64,000 nucleotides of DNA from Saprospiraceae bacterium. Lineage in GTDB: Bacteria > Bacteroidota > Bacteroidia > Chitinophagales > Saprospiraceae. The DNA is taken from the NCBI GenBank assembly GCA_022841345.1, contig JALHRR010000005.1, positions 1 through 64,000 of the forward strand, in the 5' to 3' direction. The notes under the pieces were generated by a model. The model ran no database searches and was not told the DNA's origin. It saw nothing but the letters and a program-made list of their open reading frames with translations. Position numbers and translations under genes: made by a program. Every line of letters starts with the position of its first letter. Positions within the stretch are counted from its first letter, which is position 1. Below are positions 17,201 through 26,371 of the stretch, in pieces.

Positions 17201-19135
17201 ATGCATATGCGTCTCTTTTTTTTTATAATTTCCATTTTTTTAATTGGTCAAATTGAACTTAAGGCGCAATCCGGAAAGAAGGAGCCTAAAGTAGAAACCG
17301 ATGCTCAAAAACATTGGAAATCGGGTATCAAGGCCAGAAAGGAAGGCAAATTAGCCGATGCTATTTCAGATTTTGAAAAAGCCATAAAGAGCGACCCGAA
17401 ACTCGTAGTAGCTTATTTTGACTTAGCTGCAGTGTATTACAAACTGGATTCCTTTCAATTATCCATTCAGAATTTCAAGACTGGACTGTCTCTCAAACAG
17501 GATGCAACTCCTTCCATTCACTTCACTATCGGGCAGGCATACTGGGAACAAGATTTGTATGACAGTGCTGCAGTATGGTTTGACAAAACACTCAATCAAC
17601 CCAAGCTCAGTACTGATCTTGCACACAAAGCCAGAAAATTTAAGAGGGATGCATTATTCTACATCAGTGCTCCTAAAACTTTAGATGATCTTAACTGGTA
17701 CAAGTTAGGTGAAGCAATTAATTCGGAACATCCGGAATATCTTCCTACACTGACAGCTGACGGAAAGACACTGATCTTTACGAGGAGAGTTCAGCGACAG
17801 GAAGATTTTTATATTACACATAAAAATGAAAAAGGGGAATGGGAACCCTCTGCTAGCCTTGAAAGTCTTAATACTCCCAATAATGAAGGAGCGATTTGTA
17901 TAAGCGCAGACGGGAGAAAAATTATTTTTGCACTTTGCAATGATAAGGAAGGTTTCGGAGGCTGTGATTTGTACGAGGTCATAGAAAAAAATGGAGTTTG
18001 GGGCTATCCGGTTAATCTTGGTCCAAATATCAACAGTAATTCCTGGGATTCTCAGCCTTCACTTTCGCCGGATGGTAATACACTTTATTTTGTAAGTAAC
18101 CGACCCGATGGATATGGAGACAATGATATCTGGTTTAGCATGAAGTCTGCAAACGGTAAATGGGGTAAAGCCAGGAATGCAGGTCCGATCATCAATTCGG
18201 ATGCGAATGAACTGACACCTCTACTTCATTTTGATGGACAAACATTATATTTCTCATCTGAAGGACATCCGGGCTTTGGCGGATTTGATTTATTCAAATC
18301 TACAAAACAAGCCGATCAAAAATGGTCCATTCCAGTCAATCTCGGATCAGGGATCAATTCAAAAGGGGATGAAAGTGGCCTTGCTGTAAGTATTGACGGA
18401 AAGACTGCCATATTGACCAGACTGGAAGAAGACAACTCACAAAATATTGTCAGGGCAGATTTGTACACAACTCAACTACCTGAAGCAGTAAAAGCCCGGG
18501 CAGCGTCCTACAGCAAAATTTACCTTAAAGCTCAATTAGATTCTTTACCAATCTCAGGAATGATTGAAGTGATTGACTTGTTAACAGGTCAGCAAGCCGG
18601 AAAATACATGACCAATGATTCGGGAGAGGCGCTGGTAATTTTACAGAAAGGGATCAGGTACGGTGTTCAATCAAGTCATCCCGGGTATATGTTTGCATCA
18701 CTGCATTTTGATATTCCGTCTGATTATAGTAAGGACGACATTCCATCCGTCACCTTATACTTGCAGCCAATTAAAGATACTTCTTCTGCGAGTTCAAAAC
18801 CCGTGGTGTTAAATAACATTTTCTTCGAAACGGGATCCGCCTCTTTGCAAAAAATATCATTTGTCGAACTGGACAAATTAGCAGCTTTTTTGAAAGAGAA
18901 TCCCAGCGTAAAGATCCGGATTAATGGGCATACAGACAATGTGGGCAAAGATGATGTCAACCTTCCTCTCTCTGAAGCAAGGGCAAAAACAGTATATGAT
19001 TATTTAATCAAGCAAGGAATTGATGCTAACCGAATGCAATTCAAAGGATTTGGCTCATCAAAACACATTGCAGACAACAGCACTGAAGCTGGCAGAGCTC
19101 AGAACAGGCGCACTGAATATGAGATACTGGATTGA
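17201..19135 (+). CDS. PorE-like protein: TPR, PD40 beta-propeller, CRD and OmpA domain
   Basis: Envelope protein whose domain order equals that of PorE of the type IX secretion system. It has TPRs (about 30-145), five PD40/WD40-like blades (about 170-425; motifs such as LSPDGNTLYFVSNRPDG), a carboxypeptidase-regulatory-like beta-sandwich (about 437-510), and an OmpA-C peptidoglycan-binding domain (about 538-644; INGHTDNVG, LSEARAKTV). The ATG at 17201 starts a signal peptide ending IELKAQ; an upstream in-frame start overlaps the previous gene. Known PorE is a lipoprotein, but no lipobox is seen here. Other OmpA/PD40 proteins share parts of this layout, so the T9SS role is inferred. Confidence 0.8.
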   Translation: MHMRLFFFIISIFLIGQIELKAQSGKKEPKVETDAQKHWKSGIKARKEGKLADAISDFEKAIKSDPKLVVAYFDLAAVYYKLDSFQLSIQNFKTGLSLKQDATPSIHFTIGQAYWEQDLYDSAAVWFDKTLNQPKLSTDLAHKARKFKRDALFYISAPKTLDDLNWYKLGEAINSEHPEYLPTLTADGKTLIFTRRVQRQEDFYITHKNEKGEWEPSASLESLNTPNNEGAICISADGRKIIFALCNDKEGFGGCDLYEVIEKNGVWGYPVNLGPNINSNSWDSQPSLSPDGNTLYFVSNRPDGYGDNDIWFSMKSANGKWGKARNAGPIINSDANELTPLLHFDGQTLYFSSEGHPGFGGFDLFKSTKQADQKWSIPVNLGSGINSKGDESGLAVSIDGKTAILTRLEEDNSQNIVRADLYTTQLPEAVKARAASYSKIYLKAQLDSLPISGMIEVIDLLTGQQAGKYMTNDSGEALVILQKGIRYGVQSSHPGYMFASLHFDIPSDYSKDDIPSVTLYLQPIKDTSSASSKPVVLNNIFFETGSASLQKISFVELDKLAAFLKENPSVKIRINGHTDNVGKDDVNLPLSEARAKTVYDYLIKQGIDANRMQFKGFGSSKHIADNSTEAGRAQNRRTEYEILD

Positions 19136-19189
19136 TAAGAAATGATAACCTTAAAAGAAATAAAAATAAAATTTAGGAATAGGCGCTGC

Positions 19190-19575
19190 CAAAAAAGTGT
19201 GACATCCCGGCACGGCTGCGCCTGGCCGGGGTGACGCCTTTTCATTGCTACGCAATAAAAAGGTGACGTCCCGACACGGCTGTGCCGTGCCGGGATGACG
19301 ATTCGGACGTCATTTTGCCTACGGCAAAATTACAAGACACCGGTTGAGGGGAGGCTTTTCAAACAATGCATTTATTTTGCCTGGGGAAAAATAGGCTAAA
19401 ATATCCTCTTCATTTTGCCTGAGGCAAAATGATCGCTACATTCCGATTCTGTGTTGAGAAATGTCGCTTTTGCGGGAGCGTCACTCACGGCATCACAGAT
19501 GACATGAATGTCACCTTTTGCCGCAGGCAAAACACGTCACCCCTTGCCAGGCGGAGCCGGCAAGGGGCGTCACCG
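19190..19575. repeat. TGAC-joined hairpin array, site B (largest)
   Basis: A run of at least seven inverted repeats with different arms is joined by GTGACATC/GTGACG/GTCACC words. They include a GC-rich CCCGGCACGGC...GCCGTGCCGGG type (twice), TTTTCATTGCTACGCAATAAAAA, ATTTTGCCTACGGCAAAAT, ATTTTGCCTGAGGCAAAAT, CTTTTGCCGCAGGCAAAA and CCCCTTGCC...GGCAAGGGG. The loops often contain a TACG, TGAG or GCAG tetramer. No gene is present between the PorE-like gene and miaA. Confidence 0.75.
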
Positions 19576-19714
19576 CTCTCTACTCCAAAGCTGCTTCCTC
19601 AGACGAACCAATGCAACTCCAAAGTTTATTTATCACCATAATGCTTCTAATTTTGTCATCCAACAAAGCTGCAGCATTATCTATATTGCGCATTTTCGGC
19701 TCCAATTAAAAGCT

Positions 19715-19722
19715 TACTTTTG
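19715..19722 (+). promoter_or_regulatory. -7 box TACTTTTG of miaA
   Basis: TACTTTTG matches TAnnTTTG exactly. The miaA ATG follows five bases after it, suggesting a leaderless or nearly leaderless transcript. No -33 TTG is found at 19-21 bases; the nearest TTG is at 19686-19688, too far upstream. Confidence 0.45.
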
Positions 19723-19727
19723 CCGGG

Positions 19728-20639
19728 ATGAATTCTGGTTCAAAATATCTTATTGTAGTTTGTGGCCCTACAGCTGTAGGGAAAACAGCTGTTTCAATTC
19801 AGCTGGCGCAACATTTTCAAACAGAAATTCTCTCCACTGACAGCCGCCAATTTTATATTGAAACAAATGCAGCTACAGCAAAACCGGAGCCTGAGGAACT
19901 GGCAGCTGTTCCGCATCATTTCATTAATTCTCTCTCGATTCATAAGGAATATGATGTGGGAAAATTTGAGAAAGATGCTATAAATCTTCTGGATAAACTT
20001 TTCAAAAGTCACAATATTATAATCGTCAGCGGTGGCTCCGGATTGTACATTAAAGCATTGACAGAAGGACTTGATACATTTCCTGAAATTCCAGCAGAAA
20101 AAGTTGAATCGTTAAATTTGGAATTGCAGGAAAAAGGCCTGGAAAAATTGATCCGTGAATTAGCAGAAAAAGACCCGGAATACTTTAATGAAGTCGACAG
20201 GAATAATCCTCAGCGTATCATCAGAGCTTTATCGGTCATAAGACACACAGGAAAATCATTCAGTTCCTTCAGATCCGGAAATGCAGTACAAAGACCATTC
20301 AAAACTATTTTTATTAAGCTTGAAATGGAGCGCCCACAATTGTACGACCGAATCAACCGGAGAGTTGATTTATTTTTAGAAAAAGGGCTCACTTCAGAAG
20401 CAAAATTGCTGTATCCACAGCGTCATCTGAATGCTCTGAAGACAGTGGGATACACAGAGTTATTTGATCATTTTGATGGAAAATATAACCTGGAGGAAGC
20501 CATCGAAAAAATCAGGCAGCATTCCAGAAACTATGCCAAACGCCAGGAAACCTGGTTGAGGAAATATATTCCGGGGAAGAGTTTTCCTCCTGAGGATTTG
20601 GAGGGGATTCTTGGGTGTATTGAGGGGGAGATGGAGTAA
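19728..20639 (+). CDS. miaA: tRNA dimethylallyltransferase
   Basis: MiaA transfers the dimethylallyl group to N6 of A37 in tRNAs reading codons that start with U. The P-loop is GPTAVGKT (residues 13-20). The catalytic DSRQ-type motif is STDSRQFY (36-43). The DxxNPxRxxRAL signature appears as DRNNPQRIIRAL. At 303 residues the protein is complete for the family. It is flanked by a hairpin array upstream and a convergent gene downstream, and appears to be a single transcription unit. Confidence 0.95.
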   Translation: MNSGSKYLIVVCGPTAVGKTAVSIQLAQHFQTEILSTDSRQFYIETNAATAKPEPEELAAVPHHFINSLSIHKEYDVGKFEKDAINLLDKLFKSHNIIIVSGGSGLYIKALTEGLDTFPEIPAEKVESLNLELQEKGLEKLIRELAEKDPEYFNEVDRNNPQRIIRALSVIRHTGKSFSSFRSGNAVQRPFKTIFIKLEMERPQLYDRINRRVDLFLEKGLTSEAKLLYPQRHLNALKTVGYTELFDHFDGKYNLEEAIEKIRQHSRNYAKRQETWLRKYIPGKSFPPEDLEGILGCIEGEME

Positions 20640-20734
20640 GAATGGCTGGCCTCTAGCTTCTGGCTACTGGCTGAACAGCTCTCCTTACTGAAGGATCTTC
20701 CATTCAAACTTCTAACTTCTAAATTCTGAATTCG

Positions 20735-22450
20735 CTACCGCACAAACTCACTCTCCCAATTCCCTACATTTCCCATACTATCCGTGATGCTGATTTTGAG
20801 ATGATTTTTACCTTTAGGAACAGTGGCTAACGGAACTGTGATATTGTTGCTCCGGCCATTATAATTGGCGAGAAACCATTCTCCATTTAAGAAGACATCT
20901 ATTTGCCATTTCTCAGCATCACCGGCTCTTGCGAAATTGTCTGAAAAATTGAAGCTAAAACTATTCAATTTGCTCTTACCGGGCTGAAATTTACTTGCTT
21001 TAATCTTTGGTGGAACGGTGTCAATATATACTGCAAACCGACCGTTGGACCTAATATCTGCGATCAAAGTATCAGCTACCCATTCTCCACCATAGTTAGT
21101 AATTGAATTGCCATTTCTGGAACCAATAAACGCCTTTGACTTAAAAGAATCAGGAATATGGCCGGCTTCAAAACGCATTTCATAAAACCCGTGAAGTGGT
21201 TCCCGCCCATTAAGTATAACTAATGCATTGGACTGAGCATTATGGGTTTTCTCCACCTGACTGGACAATTGCATGTAAGTTCTTTCATAATACATATTAG
21301 ACGGGATAATAAGTTCACAACCCGGAAACAAATAATGATAAGGTGTATTAGGTTCAAGAACATGTGTATGCTTAGGTGGTATAAATGCAGCAGTAGTTGT
21401 ATCTCTTCCAATGATCATGGTAGCTTCAGAGCTGTTGTCCATGTAATCGTAAGATATCATTTTTATCCTTCTGAAAGTACCGGAATCCACCGGAAAGACT
21501 CCATCATCACGTAAATATGGATAAAGATTAATATTGTTCCCCGGCAATCTATGGAGTCTGTGAAAATACCTTTTATTGTAAAAATATTCGTTATAATCAG
21601 TATGAGCATTGAGATATCGGGTGTCTTTCCGTAGAAAAGAATCCATCTGATATTGAAATTGCAGGGTATCATCCACATACAATTCCAGCTTATAAATTCC
21701 ATTCCGATTGGCTACCCCTGTCATGAAATCAATGGTTGACAAGCTCAATGCTGCATAATCACCTGGAATCAGCAGTGTGTCTTTGATTGGGGCATAGCCT
21801 CCATTTTTCTTAATTAATTTCAAATTTCCGGCTTTCAATTCCTGTCTTGTAGAATCCAGAGCATACCAGCGAAACACATCCATTACCGGCGGCACTTTGT
21901 CAACGATCTCATAGCCAAACATCAGTGGATTGAAAAGCATATCATCTTCAGTACGTCTGATTTCAAAATGCAAATGCGGACCAAACGAGTACCCGGTATT
22001 TCCCATATAACCTATTAGCTGACCTTTAGCAACGCGCCAAACATCCTTCCCGGGATAATAATCCATTACATATGAACGGGTTTCATATTGAGCAGCAAGA
22101 ATTTTGATAGCAAGACTCGTTTCGAATTTGTCCATATGCGCATACACGGAAGAATATCCATTATCATGCCTGATTATCAAAGCATTGCCATACCCTGTAG
22201 GATGAAGCATGACCCGGTAAATGTATCCCTCTGAGATAGAATAGAGGGGATCACCTGAGATTCCCTTTGAAGATTTCAGGTCGATTCCGGCATGGAAATG
22301 ATTGGATCGAAGCTCACCAAATGAACCAGACAAGCGAATGGCATGATCAATGGGTGAACGAAAATCAGGCAATTCCTGAGCAGAAAGACCGGCGATGAAT
22401 AAGATGAAGAATGCAAGGCCTAAACCCGACTGATATAAATTACAATTCAA
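20735..22450 (-). CDS. M23-family peptidoglycan endopeptidase
   Basis: Exported LytM/M23 metallopeptidase, likely to cleave peptidoglycan cross-links. After a signal peptide (to about GLSAQ, residue 25), the M23 domain follows. It has zinc ligands His53 and Asp57 (HAGIDL) and His161 in HLHF, plus His105 in YAHMDKF. The remaining 390 residues are beta-rich domains (Ig-like at the end) that are not individually recognised. At 571 residues it is of the long Bacteroidota type. The gene starts two bases after the meaB stop and is surely in its operon, though the functional link is unclear. Confidence 0.88.
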   Translation of the reverse strand: MNCNLYQSGLGLAFFILFIAGLSAQELPDFRSPIDHAIRLSGSFGELRSNHFHAGIDLKSSKGISGDPLYSISEGYIYRVMLHPTGYGNALIIRHDNGYSSVYAHMDKFETSLAIKILAAQYETRSYVMDYYPGKDVWRVAKGQLIGYMGNTGYSFGPHLHFEIRRTEDDMLFNPLMFGYEIVDKVPPVMDVFRWYALDSTRQELKAGNLKLIKKNGGYAPIKDTLLIPGDYAALSLSTIDFMTGVANRNGIYKLELYVDDTLQFQYQMDSFLRKDTRYLNAHTDYNEYFYNKRYFHRLHRLPGNNINLYPYLRDDGVFPVDSGTFRRIKMISYDYMDNSSEATMIIGRDTTTAAFIPPKHTHVLEPNTPYHYLFPGCELIIPSNMYYERTYMQLSSQVEKTHNAQSNALVILNGREPLHGFYEMRFEAGHIPDSFKSKAFIGSRNGNSITNYGGEWVADTLIADIRSNGRFAVYIDTVPPKIKASKFQPGKSKLNSFSFNFSDNFARAGDAEKWQIDVFLNGEWFLANYNGRSNNITVPLATVPKGKNHLKISITDSMGNVGNWESEFVR

Positions 22451-22452
22451 CT

Positions 22453-23445
22453 TTATTTTTTTAGCGCATCCAGGTAAAAAGCAAAAATTTGATCGGCAGC
22501 TTCAAATGGCTGGATAAGTCCATTTTCCACCTTTTTTTCCATATCTTTAAATGCATTGGAAACCGACTCCTGAGAGTAAAAATGCTGATGCAATTTCTCC
22601 AAAACGCTTTCTTTAAGCCAATATTTTGCTTGCTGCTGTCTGTTTTCAGTCACAAAGGAGCCGATTTTTGCAAAATATTCCATCACTTTATGGAGAACTT
22701 TTTCCATTCCGGTATCAAATAATGCCGAACAACTCATCACCGGAACCTGCCATTTTTCATTTTTCAAAGGAAGCAAATGTAATGCTGATGCATAAAATCC
22801 AATGGCTTTATTTACAGCACTCATATTTTCACCATCGGCTTTATTGATGACAATAATATCTGCCATTTCGACAATACCCTTTTTGATTCCCTGCAAATCA
22901 TCTCCTGCACCAGGCAATAAGAGAAGTACGAAAATATCCACCAGATTTTTGACTGCTGTTTCACTCTGCCCCACTCCTACAGTCTCTACTACAACATGGT
23001 CAAAACCCGCCGCTTCGCACAGAATAATTGCTTCACGCGTAGCTCTCGCAACTCCCCCCAAAGTGTCACCTGCCGGACTGGGACGGATATAAGCATTTTC
23101 ATTTGTGCTCAGCCATTCCATGCGCGTTTTATCACCCAGAATACTTCCCCGGCTGATCGGGCTGCTCGGATCTACAGCCAGCACTGCTACTTTGGATCCG
23201 GATTGGATAATTTGTTTACCAAGTGATTCTATAAAAGTCGATTTACCCACTCCCGGAGCACCACTGATGCCGATTCTTTTTGCTTTTCCTGCAGCCGGCA
23301 TACATTTACGAACAAGCTCATTAGCATCTGATCTGTGGTCAGGATGTCTGCTTTCAACGAGGGTAATACCTCTGCTCAAAGCAATTCTGTCCCCATTCAG
23401 GATGGCTTCACTCAGTGCGTTGGTATCGATGGCTTTGCGTTCCAA
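22453..23445 (-). CDS. meaB: Methylmalonyl-CoA mutase-associated GTPase MeaB
   Basis: G3E-family GTPase that protects and reloads the adenosylcobalamin-dependent methylmalonyl-CoA mutase. The P-loop is GAPGVGKST (62-70). Further motifs are DPSSP, ETVGVGQSE (Walker B/switch region) and the NKAD base-recognition motif. The 330 residues are full length. It lies 14 bases downstream of the mutase small-subunit gene on the same strand, which supports its assignment over other ArgK-like GTPases. Confidence 0.93.
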   Translation of the reverse strand: MERKAIDTNALSEAILNGDRIALSRGITLVESRHPDHRSDANELVRKCMPAAGKAKRIGISGAPGVGKSTFIESLGKQIIQSGSKVAVLAVDPSSPISRGSILGDKTRMEWLSTNENAYIRPSPAGDTLGGVARATREAIILCEAAGFDHVVVETVGVGQSETAVKNLVDIFVLLLLPGAGDDLQGIKKGIVEMADIIVINKADGENMSAVNKAIGFYASALHLLPLKNEKWQVPVMSCSALFDTGMEKVLHKVMEYFAKIGSFVTENRQQQAKYWLKESVLEKLHQHFYSQESVSNAFKDMEKKVENGLIQPFEAADQIFAFYLDALKK

Positions 23446-23459
23446 AAGGGAAGATTGAT

Positions 23460-24623
23460 TCAGGATAAAGTTAGGACATTTCGGATAGATTCCATTTCCT
23501 GAAGTGTTTTCCAGGTATTTTTAACGAATTGACTTGTTGTTTCCTCAAGAAAATATGCCCCGGAAGCCGGATCATTTACTTCAGACAGATAACTTTCCAT
23601 TCTCAATAAATGAGAAATATTTCTTGCGATACGACTGTTGAATGCCCATTCGGATGCCGGAGGATTCAGGTTTCCCGGAGCGATATTGATACTATCCACT
23701 CCTCCGGCAGCCAATGCCCATCCGATCAATGCGCCTTTAATTCTGTTGTAATCGGGTTCTGAAGTATAGCAGGTAATATCTGTTTTTCCCTGAATAAAAA
23801 CCGGCGTTTGACCACTCAAGCCATGTAGTTTCTGGATATTGGCCAATAGTATTCGTAATGCTCTTACTCTGGAAACTTCCAGCAAAAGCTGATCCCCGGC
23901 TTTGATGCTTATTTGAAATCGTTTAATGATTTCCTCTGTCAGTTTTCCTTGTTCGCCCAGAATCTCCAGAGACTTGTGAAAGGCAAAGCAGATGAATCCA
24001 AGTTCATCCTTAAATGGCTCATTTTTGTTGGTCTCGCTGGATGCAATATGAATCCAGCGGTATTGATCGTTAAATCCCTCGTTGAAAGCATTTTCAATTT
24101 TCTCCAGATCGGAAATGAATGTATGATCCAAGGTGAGCCGGGGCAAAAATCCGCCTCCCATCTTATTTGGCTCAGTGTGAACAGAACGGAGATATTGTGA
24201 AACCTTATTCGCAGCCTCAATTTCGGGCAATTCCCAATGGAGCGAAATATATCCCGGAATGACTCCTTTAAGCAGGGTATCCAAATTCACAAAAGGGTCC
24301 ACATGCTGTAACATCGGTGCTTCCAGGCCATATTCAAGCGCAATCAGCAATCTTTCATTGCATTCCATTGGATTGCTTAAAGCATCAAAGTCCTCAGCAA
24401 TCAACCACCCATTTAAACTTCCACTCTTGCTGATAAACCTGCTTAATGTTTGATCTTCGGGATGATAAGCAGCATTTACATCGCGGGAATCGCCGACTGC
24501 CACGTTAAGATCTATCCATGTTTTAGGCTGTATTTCTTTCTCAATTAGCTTTAGCCACTCTTCTTTTGAGCTGCCTTCAAAGTCAAATAGCCTTAAAGTT
24601 TGTTCATCTTTCATGTTTTCCAT
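23460..24623 (-). CDS. mutA: Methylmalonyl-CoA mutase small (beta) subunit
   Basis: Resembles the non-catalytic small subunit of methylmalonyl-CoA mutase, with the mutase TIM-barrel fold (family segment VNDPASGAYFLEETT near residue 350). The 387 residues are much shorter than a full mutase chain. No C-terminal B12-binding domain with DxHxxG is present. The partner large subunit gene (mutB) is not in the window, although mutA and mutB are usually adjacent. It heads the leftward operon with meaB and an M23 peptidase. Assignment as a small subunit is good; activity needs mutB elsewhere. Confidence 0.82.
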   Translation of the reverse strand: MENMKDEQTLRLFDFEGSSKEEWLKLIEKEIQPKTWIDLNVAVGDSRDVNAAYHPEDQTLSRFISKSGSLNGWLIAEDFDALSNPMECNERLLIALEYGLEAPMLQHVDPFVNLDTLLKGVIPGYISLHWELPEIEAANKVSQYLRSVHTEPNKMGGGFLPRLTLDHTFISDLEKIENAFNEGFNDQYRWIHIASSETNKNEPFKDELGFICFAFHKSLEILGEQGKLTEEIIKRFQISIKAGDQLLLEVSRVRALRILLANIQKLHGLSGQTPVFIQGKTDITCYTSEPDYNRIKGALIGWALAAGGVDSINIAPGNLNPPASEWAFNSRIARNISHLLRMESYLSEVNDPASGAYFLEETTSQFVKNTWKTLQEMESIRNVLTLS

Positions 24624-24659
24624 TTCTGTAGAGCTGAGGTGTAAAGGTAGGGATTTGGA

Positions 24660-25000
24660 GTGATGAGTGAGGAATTATGAGTGATGAATGATTGTTGAGA
24701 GCCAGTTCGGAGGGTTATACGTGTCGAAGTGATGTTTTTTCCTCGCTTCGCAAAGAAAAAGTGATGTTTTTTCAGGGACAAGCCCTGAAAAAGTGATGTC
24801 TCTCAGAGGTGATGTGGGATCGGAGATTTTTTTGAGTTTGTGCAATTCTCGTAGGGTCGCGTGGCCATGCGACCCTACGAGAATTGTGAGGAGATGATTC
24901 CTCGTAAGTAGGGGCGATTCATGAATCGCCCCTACCTAGCGGCCTCGGCTGTTCAGCTAGGAGCTTGAAGCCAGCAGCTAGAAGCGGCTATTTTGCAAGC
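24660..25000. repeat. Hairpin array site C with two long palindromes
   Basis: No gene is seen. At 24732-24812, hairpins (TTTTTCCTCGCTTCGCAAAGAAAAA, written in halves TTTTTC/GAAAAA, and TTTTTCAGGG/CCCTGAAAAA) are joined by GTGATG words. A near-perfect palindrome follows at 24843-24886 (18-base arms, CAATTCTCGTAGGGTCGC). A 28-base perfect palindrome lies at 24908-24935 (GTAGGGGCGATTCA and its complement). The linker GGCTGTTCAGC and slipped TAG/CAG words fill the rest up to the promoter of the cysteine desulfurase. Confidence 0.7.
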
Positions 25001-25049
25001 CACAAGAATCGAAAAATTAAAACTTCTCATTAGCAACTCCAATAGTTTC

Positions 25050-25057
25050 TATCTTTG
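25050..25057 (+). promoter_or_regulatory. -7 box TATCTTTG of the cysteine desulfurase gene
   Basis: Exact TAnnTTTG match 24 bases upstream of the chosen ATG at 25082. It also covers the alternative TTG start at 25055, which makes that start impossible if this promoter is used. Confidence 0.55.
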
Positions 25058-25081
25058 TTAAAACGCACTTACAACAAGATC

Positions 25082-26230
25082 ATGAAAGCTCGTCCTCTTT
25101 ATTTTGATTACAATGCCACCACACCCATGGATCCTTTGGTGCTGGAGGAAATGCTGCCATGGTTTGTAGAAAATTTCGGGAATGCAGCTTCCAGGACACA
25201 TTCCTATGGCTGGGATGCCGCTCATGCAGTTAGTGCTGCCAGATCGAAAGTTGCGAAATTATTAGATGTGTCTGAGAGGTCAATTGTCTTCACTTCTGGT
25301 GCAACTGAGGCTGTGAATCTTGCCATTAAAGGCGTCTTTCAAATGTACAAAAGTAAAGGCAATCAAATTATTACGACCAGATCGGAGCACAAAGCCGTTC
25401 TTGATACTTGTGAAAACCTAAAGTATTTTGGAGCTGAAATTATCTATTTGGATGTAGATTCAAATGGATTGATTGATTTGGTTCAACTAGAGAATGCCAT
25501 CACAGACCGTACTATCCTGGTATCCATCATGTGGGCCAATAATGAAACAGGCGTCATTCAGCCAATGAAAGAAATTGGTGCGATTTGCCAGGAACAGGAA
25601 GTGTTGTTTATGAGCGATGCCACTCAGGCCATCGGGAAAATTCCTGTGCATCCGATAGATGACGGCGTTCATATACTCTGTATGTCAGCTCATAAAATGT
25701 ATGGCCCAAAAGGTGTTGGAGCGATTTATTTCTCAGAAAAAGGCCCAAGAGTTAAGCTACACTCTCAAATTGACGGAGGAGGACATGAACGGGGATTCAG
25801 ATCTGGTACTTTAAATGTGCCCGGAATTATCGGACTCGGAAAAGCAGCAGAACTTGCTGCTCTCAATATGAATGCTGAAAGTCTAAGGCACAAAGAATGG
25901 CAAAATACTTTTGAACTAAATCTCCGGGCTGCATTCCCTGAAATTCAAATAGCCGGATCACAAGTTGCCAGATTACCTCATGTGAGCAATCTTCGGATAC
26001 CCGGAATTCCTTCAGCCACATGGTTCAGTAAATTATCTGACCGGCTGGCATTTTCCACCGGATCTGCCTGCAGTTCAGCATTGGCAGAACCTTCCCATGT
26101 TCTGGAAGCGATGGGGTATTCTGTAAAAGAGGCAGAAGAGGCGGTGAGATTGAGTTGGGGGAGGTTTACGAAAGAGGAGGAGATGGGAAATGCTTTAGAG
26201 TGGATAAAGGAGAGTTTCGTCATTCAGTGA
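25082..26230 (+). CDS. Cysteine desulfurase (NifS/IscS family)
   Basis: PLP enzyme that removes sulfur from cysteine for Fe-S clusters and thio-modified tRNA. The PLP lysine is Lys205 in SAHKMYGPKG. The mobile-loop nucleophile is Cys330 in TGSACSSA. The N-terminus YFDYNATTPMDP is typical. I use the ATG at 25082 (382 residues). A TTG at 25055 is inside the promoter box. No iscU, iscA or regulator is adjacent, so whether it serves Fe-S assembly or tRNA thiolation cannot be told from context. Confidence 0.92.
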   Translation: MKARPLYFDYNATTPMDPLVLEEMLPWFVENFGNAASRTHSYGWDAAHAVSAARSKVAKLLDVSERSIVFTSGATEAVNLAIKGVFQMYKSKGNQIITTRSEHKAVLDTCENLKYFGAEIIYLDVDSNGLIDLVQLENAITDRTILVSIMWANNETGVIQPMKEIGAICQEQEVLFMSDATQAIGKIPVHPIDDGVHILCMSAHKMYGPKGVGAIYFSEKGPRVKLHSQIDGGGHERGFRSGTLNVPGIIGLGKAAELAALNMNAESLRHKEWQNTFELNLRAAFPEIQIAGSQVARLPHVSNLRIPGIPSATWFSKLSDRLAFSTGSACSSALAEPSHVLEAMGYSVKEAEEAVRLSWGRFTKEEEMGNALEWIKESFVIQ

Positions 26231-26235
26231 TACTT

Positions 26236-26287
26236 AAATATGAATTTCTCATATTTATTTTTAATAAATTCATATTTCCTGTAGCGA
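26236..26287 (+). terminator. AT-rich hairpin after the cysteine desulfurase gene
   Basis: Perfect 12-base arms (AAATATGAATTT at 26236-26247 and AAATTCATATTT at 26276-26287) enclose a 28-base T-rich loop right after the stop codon. The stem is AT-only apart from one G-C pair and there is no clean T tract after it, so its terminator role is moderate. Confidence 0.4.
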
Positions 26288-26371
26288 ATTGTATTTTGAA
26301 GGGATTTAAGTAAAAGCGAAGGCAATCAAAGAAAATTCTCTGTTGCTCATGCAAATTTTAATCCCGGACAT

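Noticed and set aside
19190-19575. Possible CRISPR array because of regular repeats
   Set aside because: The joiner is only about 7 bases, spacing is irregular and the segments between are self-complementary hairpins, not spacers. No cas gene is present.
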